Below are positions 54,026-63,666 of a stretch of 64,000 nt of DNA, piece by piece. Source of the stretch: Modicisalibacter muralis (GTDB taxonomy: Bacteria > Pseudomonadota > Gammaproteobacteria > Pseudomonadales > Halomonadaceae); contig NZ_FNGI01000004.1 in NCBI RefSeq assembly GCF_900102945.1, positions 1 to 64,000 on the forward strand, written 5' to 3'. Positions within the stretch are counted from its first letter, which is position 1. Every line of letters begins with the position of its first letter. The position numbers were made by a program, and so were the translations under genes. Below the pieces are notes generated by a model, which was given only the letters and a program-made list of their open reading frames with translations, did not search any database and was not told where the DNA came from.

Positions 54026-54514
54026 ATGAATATCGGGCAAGCGGCAAGAATATCCGGGGTTTCCGCCAAGATGATTCGCTACTACGAGAGCGTCGGATTG
54101 ATTCCCCCGGTCGCGCGAACGGAGTCGGGCTACCGCGTCTACTCACAAACCGATGTGCATTCGCTGAAGTTCATCCAGCGCGCCCGCAGCCTGGGCTTCT
54201 CGGTCGAGCAGATGCGTGAGCTGTTGGCGCTGTGGCAGGACAGGAGCCGGGCCAGCGCCGACGTGAAAGCCGTCGCGTTGGCCCATGTCGAGGAACTCGA
54301 GGAGAAGATCAAAGGGCTGCAGGCCATGCGGGAAACGCTCACGCATCTCGCCGAGACCTGCCATGGCGATCACAAGCCGGATTGCCCGATCATCCAGGAT
54401 CTCTCCGAAGGCCATGAACCCGGAGCGCGGCCCGGCAAGCAGTCCGCGAGCCAGGAGCATTCCGGCAGCGCGGATAGCAAGACTCTGAGACTGCGGTTGG
54501 GCGCTTCGAGATAG
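54026..54514 (+). CDS. cueR: MerR-family copper regulator CueR
   Basis: The 162-residue protein starts MNIGQAARISGVSAKMIRYYE (helix-turn-helix). The Cu(I)-binding loop is CHGDHKPDCPI, two cysteines seven residues apart as in CueR. The protein is about 25 residues longer than E. coli CueR because of a polar C-terminal extension. It follows the copper ATPase by 49 bp on the same strand and would activate the promoter at 51332. Confidence 0.92.
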   Translation: MNIGQAARISGVSAKMIRYYESVGLIPPVARTESGYRVYSQTDVHSLKFIQRARSLGFSVEQMRELLALWQDRSRASADVKAVALAHVEELEEKIKGLQAMRETLTHLAETCHGDHKPDCPIIQDLSEGHEPGARPGKQSASQEHSGSADSKTLRLRLGASR

Positions 54515-54569
54515 CTCGCCACCTCTCTACAACGCCTGACCGAGCTGGCTTCGTGCATCGATAGAAACA

Positions 54570-54584
54570 CCGCCCCGGGGGCGG
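54570..54584 (-). terminator. terminator-like hairpin between cueR and ahcY
   Basis: A GC-rich inverted repeat CCGCCCC/GGGGCGG is followed on the minus strand by TGTTTCT. It is located 28 bp downstream of the ahcY stop. The loop is very short, so folding is less certain. Confidence 0.5.
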
Positions 54585-54611
54585 CGCTGAGCATGGCAAC
54601 GAGAAAGCGGT

Positions 54612-56015
54612 TCAGTAACGATATTCATCCGGTTTAAAGGGGCCGTCGGCCGGCACGCCGGTGTATTTGGCCTGTTCTTCGGTCAACCGGGTGATGACCC
54701 CACCGAAGCCCTCGACCATGTAGCGGGCGACCTCCTCATCGAGATGCTTGGGCAGCACGGTCAGGCTCAGGCCACCGGGCTTGTCGTCGTCGGCAAGATC
54801 GGCGTAGCGGCGCTCGTAGAGGTGGATCTGCGCCAATACCTGGTTGGCGAACGAGCCATCCATGATTCGCGACGGGTGCCCGGTGGCGTTGCCTAGATTC
54901 ACCAGGCGGCCCTCGGAAAGCAGGATCAGATAGTCGTTGCTTTGCGGATCGAAATTGCCGGGATCGCTGTCGCGGTAGATCTTGTGAACCTGTGGCTTGA
55001 CCTCCTCCCAGTGCCACTGGCGACGCATGTAGGCGGTATCGATCTCGCTGTCGAAGTGGCCGATGTTGCACACCACCGCGCCCTTCTTCAGCGCCTTGAG
55101 CATCGGCGCGTCGCAGGCATCGACATTACCGGTGCAGGTGACCACCAGGTCGATCTTGCCGAGCAGGTCGCGATCGACGCTGGCCACGCCCTGATTGATG
55201 CCATCGACGTAGGGCGAGACCAGCTCATAGCCGTCCATGCACGCCTGCATGGCGCAGATCGGATCGACCTCACTGACCTTGACGATCATGCCTTCCTGGC
55301 GCAGCGACGCCGCCGAACCCTTGCCGACATCGCCATAGCCGACCACCAGCGCCTGCTTGCCGGCCATCAGGTGGTCGAGCCCGCGCTTGATGGCATCGTT
55401 GAGGCTGTGGCGACAGCCGTACTTGTTGTCGTTCTTGGACTTGGTCACCGCGTCGTTGACGTTGATCGCCGGCACCCTGAGCGTGCTGTCGCGCAGCATT
55501 TCCTGCAGGCGATGCACGCCGGTGGTGGTCTCCTCGGAGATACCATGAATGTTGTCGAGCAACTCGGGACGCTTGTCGTGGAGCAGCGCGGTCAGATCGC
55601 CGCCATCGTCGAGAATCATGTTGGGCGTCCAGCCATCGGCGCCTTCGACGGTCTGCTCGATGCACCACCAGAACTCTTCCTCGCTCTCGCCCTTCCAGGC
55701 GAACACCGGGATGCCGGCGGCGGCGATCGCCGCGGCGGCGTGATCCTGGGTCGAGAAGATATTGCACGACGACCAGCGCACCGAGGCGCCGAGTTCGATC
55801 AGCGTCTCGATCAGCACGGCGGTCTGGATGGTCATGTGGATGCAGCCGGCGATGCGCGCGCCGGCGAGCGGTTGCCGGTCGCGGTACTTGGCGCGAATCT
55901 TCATCAGCGCCGGCATTTCGGTCTCGGCGATGCGAATCTCGCGGCGGCCCCAGTCGGCGAGGGCGATATCGGCGACCTTGTAATCCTGAGCGACGGCACT
56001 AGCCATGGCAGTCAT
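54612..56015 (-). CDS. ahcY: adenosylhomocysteinase
   Basis: The 467-residue NAD-dependent enzyme hydrolyses S-adenosylhomocysteine to homocysteine and adenosine in the methyl cycle. Signatures include [20 protein letters not shown], the [11 protein letters not shown] segment, [14 protein letters not shown] (NAD fold) and [11 protein letters not shown], with a C-terminal KPDEYRY. The ATG at 56015 has GGAG 7 bp before it. The RNA ahead of it folds as an SAH riboswitch, so the gene is probably switched on by its own substrate. Confidence 0.97.
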   Translation of the reverse strand: MTAMASAVAQDYKVADIALADWGRREIRIAETEMPALMKIRAKYRDRQPLAGARIAGCIHMTIQTAVLIETLIELGASVRWSSCNIFSTQDHAAAAIAAAGIPVFAWKGESEEEFWWCIEQTVEGADGWTPNMILDDGGDLTALLHDKRPELLDNIHGISEETTTGVHRLQEMLRDSTLRVPAINVNDAVTKSKNDNKYGCRHSLNDAIKRGLDHLMAGKQALVVGYGDVGKGSAASLRQEGMIVKVSEVDPICAMQACMDGYELVSPYVDGINQGVASVDRDLLGKIDLVVTCTGNVDACDAPMLKALKKGAVVCNIGHFDSEIDTAYMRRQWHWEEVKPQVHKIYRDSDPGNFDPQSNDYLILLSEGRLVNLGNATGHPSRIMDGSFANQVLAQIHLYERRYADLADDDKPGGLSLTVLPKHLDEEVARYMVEGFGGVITRLTEEQAKYTGVPADGPFKPDEYRY

Positions 56016-56022
56016 CGTGATA

Positions 56023-56119
56023 CTCCATTCCCGGGGAATGGGCGCCGTTGCATTTGCACGAACCTGCCCGAGCCTCGCGCACGGCCATTGTGGGCACATG
56101 CGCTGCAGCGCCCCTCGGG
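56023..56119 (-). promoter_or_regulatory. SAH riboswitch controlling ahcY
   Basis: On the minus strand the leader reads CCCGAGGGGCGCTGCAGC (56103-56119 region), then GCGAGGCTCGGGCAGG, then AACGGCGCCC (56040-56049 region). These are the three conserved blocks of the SAH riboswitch, with GGGGCGC able to pair with GCGCC to give the pseudoknot. A small hairpin CATTCCCCGGGAATG (56026-56040) separates it from the GGAG ribosome site, which suggests control of translation start. A covariance-model search (Rfam SAH family) would confirm it. Confidence 0.88.
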
Positions 56120-56231
56120 CAGCAGCAACAGGGCGTGGTCGTCGATCGACCACATCGGCAGTTCACTACAAGCCAGGCCTTTTTTCAATCGGGGGCGGCT
56201 CGGCCCTTTGCAGCGCATGGCCGTGACACGA

Positions 56232-56259
56232 GGAAGGCGGCCACGAATGGCCGCCTTCC
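56232..56259 (-). terminator. terminator hairpin after the acidic lipoprotein gene
   Basis: The perfect 12-bp inverted repeat GGAAGGCGGCCA/TGGCCGCCTTCC has a 4-nt loop, 48 bp downstream of the stop at 56308. Only a mixed TCGTG sequence follows, so a T run is lacking. Confidence 0.65.
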
Positions 56260-56307
56260 GAGTTTCCGAAAATGTATGGAGCGGCGCGATACGCCGTGGT
56301 CGGAACG

Positions 56308-56739
56308 CTACTGGGTGCTTTCCTCCGGGGCGTCTTCAGTGCTGGTTTGCGATCCGCTCTGGCCGTCCTGCTGCATTTCACCGTCCTGGCTCATCGCGTC
56401 GTCCTGGGACTGGCCATTGCCCATCGCGTCGCCGCCTGTCGAGCCGCCGTCACCTTGACTCATGTCGGTACCGGTGTCGCCACTCATGCTACCCGAGGTG
56501 CCGTCGTCACCGGACATGGCATCATCGCTCGACATTTCGCCACCGCCGGACATCTCGTCGCCACCCGACATTTCATCACCGCCGGTCATCTCGTCGCCGC
56601 CCGACATTTCACCACCGCCGGTTTCGCTGGCGGGCGGTTCGTTGGCCGGTGGAGTTTCGGCTTCATCCTCGCCGCAGCCGACCAGTACGGCACCCGATAG
56701 CGCAAGAGCGGCAAGCAGGGAAATTTTACGTTTATCCAT
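56308..56739 (-). CDS. acidic repeat lipoprotein, hypothetical
   Basis: The 143-residue precursor has a lipoprotein signal (MDKRKISLLAALALSGAVLVGC, lipobox LVGC). After the anchor it is low-complexity, made of repeated GGDEMSGGDEM-type units and then GDDGTSG, DAMSQDGEM and QQDGQSGSQ stretches. It is strongly acidic and rich in Gly, Ser and Met. Such surfaces occur in halophiles, and the Met content could bind copper, but the function is unknown. The ATG at 56739 follows GGAG. Confidence 0.75.
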   Translation of the reverse strand: MDKRKISLLAALALSGAVLVGCGEDEAETPPANEPPASETGGGEMSGGDEMTGGDEMSGGDEMSGGGEMSSDDAMSGDDGTSGSMSGDTGTDMSQGDGGSTGGDAMGNGQSQDDAMSQDGEMQQDGQSGSQTSTEDAPEESTQ

Positions 56740-56875
56740 GGTCAACTCCTCATATCCATTTGATTAGCAAACAGCGATTGCTGCCTCCAGCGTAGATGAC
56801 TTATCGACCTTCGTATAGTCCTCTCACATCCTGTGACCACAATAAGCGAACGGCGTTCGATGAGCTCCAGAACGA

Positions 56876-56902
56876 CGAACGCCCCGCAGCGCGGGGCGTT
56901 CT
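56876..56902 (-). terminator. metK terminator
   Basis: GAACGCCCCGC and GCGGGGCGTTC form a strong 11-bp stem, 30 bp after the metK stop. The minus-strand side continues GTCGTTCTGG, which is only moderately T-rich. Confidence 0.65.
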
Positions 56903-56930
56903 GTCCTCGAAACGCGAATAGGTGCGTCGG

Positions 56931-58151
56931 CTAGAGGCCGGCCGCCTGCCTGAGCGCATCGACCTTGTCGATCTTCTCCCACGGGAAGGCCGTAAAGGTC
57001 TCGGTGTGCTGCTCGCCGTTGACGTCGCTCCAGGTGTAGCTGGCCTCGAACGGCTCGCGACCGAAGTGCCCGTAGGCGGCGGTAAGCTGGTACATCGGGT
57101 GTTGCAGGTCGAGCATGCGGGTAATCGCGAAAGGCCGCAGGTCGAAATGCTCGCGCACCAGCTCGATGATCTTGGCGTCACTCACCCGCCCGGTACCGAA
57201 AGTGTCGATCGACACCGAGGTCGGTTCGGCGACGCCGATCGCGTAGGAAACCTGAATCTCGCACTTATCGGCGAGCCCGGCAGCGACCAGGTTCTTGGCC
57301 ACGTAGCGCCCGGCATAGGCGGCACTGCGATCGACCTTGGACGGATCCTTGCCGGAGAACGCACCACCCCCGTGACGGGCCATGCCGCCGTAGGTGTCGA
57401 CGATGATCTTGCGCCCGGTCAGGCCACAATCGCCCACCGGTCCGCCGATCACGAACTTGCCGGTGGGGTTGATGTGGTACTGGGTCGTCTCGGTCAGCCA
57501 CTCGGCCGGCAGCACCTGCTCGATGATCTCGCGCTTGACCATCTTGCGCAGGTCTTCCTGATCGATGTCGGGGTCATGCTGGGTCGACAGCACCACCGCC
57601 TCTACCGAATGCGGTTTGCCATCTTCGCCGTAGCGGAACGACACCTGGCTCTTGGCGTCGGGGCGCAGCCATGGCAGCAGGCCATTCTTGCGCAGCTCGG
57701 CCTGGCGCTCGACCAGCCGATGCGCATAATGAATCGGCGCCGGCATGTAGGACGTAGTCTCGTTGGTCGCGTAACCGAACATCAGGCCCTGATCGCCGGC
57801 GCCCTGATCTTCAGGCTTCGAGCGGTCGACGCCCTGGGCGATGTCCACACTCTGCTTGCCGATCAGGTTGAGCACGCCACAGGTTTCGCCGTCGAAGCCG
57901 ACATCGGACGAACTGTAGCCGATATCCAGGATCACCTTGCGCACCAACTCCTCGAGATCGACCCAGGCATTGGTGGTGATTTCGCCGGCGACGATCGCCA
58001 CGCCGGTTTTGACCAGCGTTTCACAGGCCACGCGGGCCTGCTTGTCGCGTGCGATGATCGCATCGAGCACGGCGTCGGAAATCTGATCGGCGATCTTGTC
58101 CGGATGCCCTTCGGACACGGATTCGGAGGTAAACAGGGAATATTCGCTCAT
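56931..58151 (-). CDS. metK: S-adenosylmethionine synthetase
   Basis: The 406-residue enzyme makes S-adenosylmethionine from methionine and ATP. Signatures are [42 protein letters not shown] and the P-loop-like [19 protein letters not shown]. The ATG at 58151 is the family start ([11 protein letters not shown]); the open frame upstream is not coding. It is divergent from tkt. No SAM riboswitch was recognised upstream; a TAAAAT -10 candidate lies about 50 bp before the start. Confidence 0.97.
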   Translation of the reverse strand: MSEYSLFTSESVSEGHPDKIADQISDAVLDAIIARDKQARVACETLVKTGVAIVAGEITTNAWVDLEELVRKVILDIGYSSSDVGFDGETCGVLNLIGKQSVDIAQGVDRSKPEDQGAGDQGLMFGYATNETTSYMPAPIHYAHRLVERQAELRKNGLLPWLRPDAKSQVSFRYGEDGKPHSVEAVVLSTQHDPDIDQEDLRKMVKREIIEQVLPAEWLTETTQYHINPTGKFVIGGPVGDCGLTGRKIIVDTYGGMARHGGGAFSGKDPSKVDRSAAYAGRYVAKNLVAAGLADKCEIQVSYAIGVAEPTSVSIDTFGTGRVSDAKIIELVREHFDLRPFAITRMLDLQHPMYQLTAAYGHFGREPFEASYTWSDVNGEQHTETFTAFPWEKIDKVDALRQAAGL

Positions 58152-58402
58152 GGCGTCCTCGATCCTGTATAGCGTGGCGCACGATTTTACACACCGCCCA
58201 CGCACCTGCCTAGGCAAACGCGCCCCAAACGAGCGCGCTCGCGCCATTTGATGGAAAACCGCTTCTCGGCGACAATAAGCGCCCTGATCCCGCGTCGCGC
58301 CTAGCCGGTACGGCGCCACCCCAGCAAGCAGGCGGTTACAGTGCGCGTCCCAACGGCTCTGTGATGGCCTTTGTTCATTTGCCGCAGGCGAGGAGCCACA
58401 CA

Positions 58403-60406
58403 ATGCCGTCCCGTTTCGAGTTGGCGAATGCCATCCGCGCGCTCTCCATGGATGCCGTGCAGAAGGCCAAATCCGGCCATCCCGGCGCCCCCATGGGCAT
58501 GGCCGATATCGCCGAGGTACTGTGGAACGATTACCTCAAGCACAACCCGGCCAACCCGCACTGGGCCGACCGCGACCGCTTCGTGATGTCCAACGGTCAC
58601 GGTTCGATGCTGCACTATTCGCTGTTGCACCTCACCGGCTATGAACTGGCCCTCGAGGACCTGCAGCAGTTTCGCCAGTTGCATTCCAAGACCCCCGGCC
58701 ATCCCGAACTCGGCTACACGCCGGGCGTCGAGACCACCACCGGCCCGCTGGGTCAGGGCTTGGCCAACGCGGTCGGCATGGCGCTGGCCGAGCGTACCCT
58801 GGCGGCGCAGTTCAACCGTCCGGGTCACAACATCGTCGATCACTACAGCTATGTGTTTCTCGGCGACGGCTGCCTGATGGAAGGCGTTTCTCACGAAGCC
58901 TGCTCGCTGGCCGGCACCCAGGGGCTGGGCAAGCTGATCGCGTTCTACGATTCCAACGGCATCTCCATCGACGGCGAGATCGAGGGCTGGTTCACCGATG
59001 ACACCGCCAAGCGCTTCGAGGCCTACGGCTGGCACGTGGTGCCCAATGTCGACGGCCACAAGCCCGAGGAGATCAAGGCCGCCATCGAACTGGCGCGCAG
59101 CCACGACGACCGCCCCAGCCTGATTATCTGCAACACCATCATCGGCTTCGGCGCGCCCAACAAGCAGGGTTCGGAAGAAGCGCATGGCGCACCGCTGGGC
59201 GACGACGAAGTCGCCGCCGCGCGCGATCAGCTCGGCTGGCATCACGCGCCGTTCCATGTCCCCGAGGATATCTACCAGGGCTGGGACGCCAGCGCTCGCG
59301 GCAGCCAGGCCGAAAACGACTGGAACGCCCGTTTCGAGCGCTATCAGGCTGCTCACCCGGAGCTTGCCAGCGAGCTCAAGCGCCGCCTCAAGGGCGAACT
59401 GCCGGTCGAGCTCAAGGGCGAGAAACTGATCGAGGAAGCCCAGCAGAACGGCGAGAACATCGCCAGCCGCAAGGCCTCGCTGACGTGCCTGAACGAACTC
59501 GGCCCCTCGCTACCCGAACTGCTCGGCGGTAGCGCCGATCTGGCGCCATCCAACCTGACCTTCTGGAAGGGCGCACGCGCCATCAGTCGCGACCGCCACG
59601 ACGGCAATTACTTGCATTACGGCGTGCGCGAGTTCGGCATGGGCGCGATCATGAACGGCATCGCCGCGCATGGCGGATTCATCGCCTACGGCGCGACCTT
59701 CCTGACCTTCATGGAATACATGCACAACGCCATCCGCATGGCCGCGCTGATGAACCAGCAGGCCATCTATGTGTTCACCCACGATTCCATCGGTCTCGGC
59801 GAGGACGGTCCCACTCACCAGCCGATCGAGCAGCTCAATGCGCTGCGTTGCACGCCCAACCTGTCGACCTGGCGCCCCGCCGATGCGGTGGAAACCGCCG
59901 CCGCCTGGCACGCCGCGCTCAAGCGCCGCGGCGCCCCTACCGCGCTGGTACTGTCGCGCCAGAACCTGCCACACCAGCAGCGCGACCGGCAGCAACTGGC
60001 CGCGATCCAGCGCGGTGGCTACGTGCTCAAGGACAGCGACGCCCCCGCCGAAGCGATCCTGATCGCCACCGGCTCCGAGGTTGGCCTGGCGATGGACGCC
60101 GCCGCTGCCCTGGAAGCCAAGGGCAAGTCAGTGCGCGTGGTGTCGATGCCATCCACCGACGTCTTCGATGCCCAGGACGCCGCCTATCGCGAATCGGTGC
60201 TGCCCGCCGCGATCACCCAGCGGGTGGCGATCGAAGCCAGCCATCGCGCCTACTGGCACAAGTATGTCGGCCTCACTGGGCGCATCGTCGGCATGAGCGG
60301 CTTCGGCGAATCCGCGCCGGCCGGCGACCTGTTCAAGCACTTCGGCTTTACCGTCGATAATGTCGTCGAGCAGGTCGAGCAGCTCTTGGAAGAAGCCGTC
60401 GCGTAA
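58403..60406 (+). CDS. tkt: transketolase
   Basis: The 667-residue thiamine diphosphate enzyme of the pentose phosphate pathway has [37 protein letters not shown], the cofactor motif [18 protein letters not shown], and [20 protein letters not shown]. The ATG at 58403 has GGAG upstream. Length matches TktA (about 663). A strong terminator follows. Confidence 0.97.
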   Translation: MPSRFELANAIRALSMDAVQKAKSGHPGAPMGMADIAEVLWNDYLKHNPANPHWADRDRFVMSNGHGSMLHYSLLHLTGYELALEDLQQFRQLHSKTPGHPELGYTPGVETTTGPLGQGLANAVGMALAERTLAAQFNRPGHNIVDHYSYVFLGDGCLMEGVSHEACSLAGTQGLGKLIAFYDSNGISIDGEIEGWFTDDTAKRFEAYGWHVVPNVDGHKPEEIKAAIELARSHDDRPSLIICNTIIGFGAPNKQGSEEAHGAPLGDDEVAAARDQLGWHHAPFHVPEDIYQGWDASARGSQAENDWNARFERYQAAHPELASELKRRLKGELPVELKGEKLIEEAQQNGENIASRKASLTCLNELGPSLPELLGGSADLAPSNLTFWKGARAISRDRHDGNYLHYGVREFGMGAIMNGIAAHGGFIAYGATFLTFMEYMHNAIRMAALMNQQAIYVFTHDSIGLGEDGPTHQPIEQLNALRCTPNLSTWRPADAVETAAAWHAALKRRGAPTALVLSRQNLPHQQRDRQQLAAIQRGGYVLKDSDAPAEAILIATGSEVGLAMDAAAALEAKGKSVRVVSMPSTDVFDAQDAAYRESVLPAAITQRVAIEASHRAYWHKYVGLTGRIVGMSGFGESAPAGDLFKHFGFTVDNVVEQVEQLLEEAVA

Positions 60407-60431
60407 CACCGCCGAAAGCGCTGTAAACAGG

Positions 60432-60460
60432 AAGGGCACGGTATCGACCGTGCCCTTTTT
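60432..60460 (+). terminator. intrinsic terminator after tkt
   Basis: GGGCACGGT-ATCG-ACCGTGCCC followed by TTTTT is a textbook Rho-independent terminator. On the opposite strand the stem is followed by TTCC, so it serves mainly tkt. Confidence 0.92.
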
Positions 60461-60483
60461 GCGTTATGTGGTGCAGCCCGCCG

Positions 60484-61536
60484 TTAGGCCACCGTAATAT
60501 CTTTCGACAGATACACGTCCTGGATGGCATTGAGCAGTTCTATGCCCTCCTTCATCGGCTTCTGGAACGCCTTGCGCCCCGAGATCAGCCCCATGCCACC
60601 GGCGCGCTTGTTGATCACCGCCGTGCGCACCGCTTCGCCGAGGTCGGAATGGCCCTTGGAGCCACCGCCGGAATTGATCAACCCGGCGCGGCCCATATAG
60701 CAGTTGGCCACCTGATAACGGGCCAGGTCGATGGGATGATCCGAGGTCAGCTCGCTATACACCTTGTCATGGGTATGCCCGAAACCGATCGCCTTGTAGC
60801 CGCCGTTGTTCTCGGGCAGCTTCTGCTTGACGATATCGGCCTTGATGGTCGCCGCCAGGTGAATGGCCTGGCCGGTAAGATCGGATGAAACGTGATAGTC
60901 GGTGCCGTCCTTCTTGAACTCGGGATTGCGCAGGTAGGACCACAGCACGGTGACCATGCCCAGTTCGTGGGCGCGCTCGAAGGCTTCGCTGATCTCCTGG
61001 ATCTGGCGCCGGCAATCCACCGAGCCGTAGTAGATGGTCGCGCCGACCGCCACGCAGCCCATGTCGTGGGCCTGCTCGACCTGGGCGAACAGCGTCTGGT
61101 CATAGATCGCCGGGTAGGTCAGCGACTCGTTATGGTTGAGCTTGAGCATCATCGGAATCTTGTGCGCATAGCGCCGCGCCACCGATGACAGCACGCCCAG
61201 CGTGGATGCCACACAGTTGCAGCCGCCCTCGATGGCCAGTTCGACGATGTTCTTGGGATCGAAGTACATCGGGTTGGGGGCGAACGAGGCGCCGGCCGAG
61301 TGCTCGATGCCCTGATCCACCGGCAACAGCCCTAGGTAGCCAGTGCCCGCCAGCCGACCATGATTGAATAGCGTCTGCATGTTGCGCATGACATGCGGGC
61401 TGCGGTCGCTATCCGCCATCACCCGATCGACGAAATCCGGGCCGGGCAGATACATATCCGCCTTCTTGAACCCGGTGCAGGTATGGTTGAGCAGGCTGTC
61501 GGCTTCCTCGCCCAGCAGCTTGGCAATATCGGTCAT
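60484..61536 (-). CDS. fbaB: class I fructose-bisphosphate aldolase (FbaB-type)
   Basis: The 350-residue Schiff-base aldolase has [19 protein letters not shown] at the N terminus, [11 protein letters not shown] in the middle, and [18 protein letters not shown] near the phosphate site, as in the DhnA/FbaB family. It cleaves fructose 1,6-bisphosphate. The gene converges on tkt, which acts on the products of the same sugar pool. A GGGAGGAG ribosome site precedes the ATG. Confidence 0.94.
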   Translation of the reverse strand: MTDIAKLLGEEADSLLNHTCTGFKKADMYLPGPDFVDRVMADSDRSPHVMRNMQTLFNHGRLAGTGYLGLLPVDQGIEHSAGASFAPNPMYFDPKNIVELAIEGGCNCVASTLGVLSSVARRYAHKIPMMLKLNHNESLTYPAIYDQTLFAQVEQAHDMGCVAVGATIYYGSVDCRRQIQEISEAFERAHELGMVTVLWSYLRNPEFKKDGTDYHVSSDLTGQAIHLAATIKADIVKQKLPENNGGYKAIGFGHTHDKVYSELTSDHPIDLARYQVANCYMGRAGLINSGGGSKGHSDLGEAVRTAVINKRAGGMGLISGRKAFQKPMKEGIELLNAIQDVYLSKDITVA

Positions 61537-61864
61537 CGTCCTGGTCTCCTCCCTTCTGGAATGCCCATTGCTTCCCGCAACTCTTGCTTGCTCTACCTAG
61601 CGCTTTCCGCAACTATTGGTAACAGTTGATTCCTATCTTGCAGTTAAGTGGCGGCGCTTTCCACCTTATCCCCATACCCTAAAAAGAACGAGCGATATCA
61701 GCCTCACGCAAGCATCGGCATGGCGAGTTTTCTGCGTTTGACGCTCCCTTGATGCTCCCTGGACGCTATGCTGCCGATATCGGGATAGGGGGGAGCCATT
61801 AGGCTCCGCCCCTCCCACACCACCCGGCATGCGGGTCCGCACCGGGCGGTTCGAGAAGTTGAGG

Positions 61865-63226
61865 TCATGAGAGACGCGGCACGCCCAACCGGTCAAAGTA
61901 GGCAATCGTCAGCACATTGTGGATAGCGGACCGACTATTATGCCACCAGCGGCGACTCAGGGCCGCCACCGATTGTGCAACCCAGGGACTCGCGCCAAGG
62001 CGCAATAGCTCCCGGTGGATAGTCTTTCCCCGCCGCCACTGTTTCAGCTGTAGGGCTCTCAGGCGACGGCGCAACCACTCATCCAGTGATCGCCAGATGC
62101 GCGGCGTTTGTGCCAACCTGAAGTATCCCTTCCACCCCAGCAGGTAGCTGCGGAGCTTCTCCACAACCTGCGTAACACTGCGACCGCCTGAGCGTCGGGT
62201 CAGTTGCCTGATCCTCCACTTGAACGCCTGTAGCGCCTGTCCCGACACTGCGCGTCGGACTTCACCGCCTCTCGTCTGCCATAAGGCATAGCCGAGAAAC
62301 TTGCGACCGAACACGCGAGTTACCGCGCTTTTGGACTCATTGATCTTCAAGCGCAGTCTGTCGTAGCAGCGCCGCAACAGAGCCATCACCCGCTCGCCCG
62401 CTTTGTGACTGCGCACGTACACATTGCAGTCATCGGCGTAACGGGCAAAGCGATGCCCTCGGCGTTCCAGTTCCCGATCCACCTCGTCCAGCAGGACGTT
62501 GGCCAACAGGGGCGAGAGGGGGCCGCCTTGCGGCGTGCCCTCCACTCGCCGGATGACCACGCCGCCATCCATAATGCCCGCATTCAGGTACGCTCGAACC
62601 AGCCGGATAACCCCGGCGTCGTTCACGCGCTTCTTCAGGCGGTCAATCAGGATGTCGTGGTTGACCCGGTCGAAGAATTTCGACAGGTCGACATCCACCA
62701 CGACGTGGCAACCCTGCTGGGCGTAGCCTTGTGCCGCCAGTACGGCATCCTGGGCCCGACGGCCCGGACGGAAGCCGTAGCTGTGCTCGCTGAAGGTCGG
62801 ATCGATCCGAGGTTGCAGCACTTGCAGCAGTGCTTGTTGAATCAGACGGTCGGTCACGGTGGGAATGCCCAGTTCCCGCTCACTGCCGTCCGATTTCGGG
62901 ATGCCCACTCGACGGACCGGCTGTGGCCGATAACGACCTCCCAGCAGCTGTTGCCGGAGATCGGGCCAGGCCCATCGCAGGTATTCGGCTGTCTGGGCAA
63001 TGTCCAGACCGTCGATACCCGCCGCTCCCTTGTTGGCCTTCACGCGCTTCCATGCCCGTTGCATGTTCTCTCGTGCGAACGCCTGCTCCAGCAGGCCTCG
63101 CCCTGCGCCCTCCGGTGCTTGTCGCGGGAGCCTTGTTTCATCACTGGCCACGTCCGGTAAGGCTTCACCTTCCCGTTCCGTAGCCCGCCCCGCTGGCGCG
63201 GGCATCTGATGCCGTACAGTGCTCAT
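61865..63226 (-). CDS. ltrA: group II intron reverse transcriptase/maturase
   Basis: The 453-residue protein has the reverse transcriptase blocks in order: RVGIPKSDGSERELGIPTVTDRLIQQAL, HVVVDVDLSKFFDRVNHDIL, EGTPQGGPLSPLLANVLLDE and the active site FARYADDCNVYV. A maturase X domain follows (LGWKGYFRLAQTP). No HNH endonuclease domain is present, which fits class C introns that use single-stranded or terminator DNA targets. The reading frame is intact, so the element may be active. The start is the ATG at 63226; the TTG at 63232 is unlikely. Confidence 0.95.
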   Translation of the reverse strand: MSTVRHQMPAPAGRATEREGEALPDVASDETRLPRQAPEGAGRGLLEQAFARENMQRAWKRVKANKGAAGIDGLDIAQTAEYLRWAWPDLRQQLLGGRYRPQPVRRVGIPKSDGSERELGIPTVTDRLIQQALLQVLQPRIDPTFSEHSYGFRPGRRAQDAVLAAQGYAQQGCHVVVDVDLSKFFDRVNHDILIDRLKKRVNDAGVIRLVRAYLNAGIMDGGVVIRRVEGTPQGGPLSPLLANVLLDEVDRELERRGHRFARYADDCNVYVRSHKAGERVMALLRRCYDRLRLKINESKSAVTRVFGRKFLGYALWQTRGGEVRRAVSGQALQAFKWRIRQLTRRSGGRSVTQVVEKLRSYLLGWKGYFRLAQTPRIWRSLDEWLRRRLRALQLKQWRRGKTIHRELLRLGASPWVAQSVAALSRRWWHNSRSAIHNVLTIAYFDRLGVPRLS

Positions 63227-63604
63227 CGACAAGACGTTTGACGCTCCTTCTCGTTCGGCCCTTCGCCCCTAACTGGCAAGCTACTACGGCCTCTGCTGCC
63301 TTCTCGCTCCGTGTGTCCACGTCGCCCTTTCAGGCATAAGGCGAGATCTCCCCGGGTAAGAACACACTCCTTCACCGCACAACCGCCGGATATACGCCAC
63401 GTCGCTTTGGCCACAAGAGCTTCGCGGCTTCTTGCCCGCTCGCCCTGCTCGGCAGCGCCTCGTATCCGATTCTTGTTCATCGGCTCGCGGTTTACGCTCC
63501 ACGCTTCCTCCCCACGGTCGGTCGCCCTTCCGCAGTTGCGCTTCGCTTCGTTCGCTGTGGCCAGCTTACGGGAGGACTTGCACCTCCAGGAGTGCGCCCG
63601 TGCC
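63227..63604 (-). other. 5' catalytic RNA domains of the intron
   Basis: This 380-nt stretch upstream of the maturase start carries no gene. It is the structured domain I-III part of the ribozyme, beginning with the GTGCGCCC end and the GAGGTGCAAGTCCTCC hairpin typical of group II introns. Confidence 0.75.
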
Positions 63605-63612
63605 GGGCGCAC

Positions 63613-63640
63613 AAAAAAGGCGCCCCCAAGCGGAGGCGCC
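63613..63640 (-). terminator. hsp20 intrinsic terminator, target of the intron
   Basis: On the minus strand GGCGCCTCCGCTTGGGGGCGCC is followed by TTTTTT and then directly by the intron 5' end. The stem-loop lies 27 bp after the hsp20 stop and is a canonical Rho-independent terminator. Confidence 0.9.
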
Positions 63641-63666
63641 CCTGCTGACTGCTTCGGCCAGCCGCA

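Larger units (their letters stand above)
61785..63612 (-). mobile_element. group II intron, class C type
   Basis: The 5' end reads GTGCGCCCGGCACGGGCGCA (63612 leftward), a standard group II intron start. The maturase gene lies inside. Domain V is the 32-nt hairpin ACCGCCCGGTGCGG...CCGGGTGGT (61819-61850), followed by a domain VI stem and a CCCTAT 3' end near 61785. The length of about 1.83 kb and the position directly behind an intrinsic terminator T run are characteristic of group IIC introns. The exact 3' boundary is uncertain by a few bases. Confidence 0.85.

Noticed and set aside
54942-56795. 617-residue plus-strand frame over ahcY and the lipoprotein gene
   Set aside because: It is antisense to ahcY, the riboswitch and the lipoprotein gene; its His/Thr-rich end is the complement of the repeat region.
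58152-58402. SAM riboswitch before metK
   Set aside because: No SAM-I, SAM-II or SAM-IV-like core was recognised in the 250-bp divergent region.
58301-59356. Long minus-strand open frame antisense to tkt
   Set aside because: It lies fully over transketolase, has no recognisable domain, and its codon pattern mirrors tkt.
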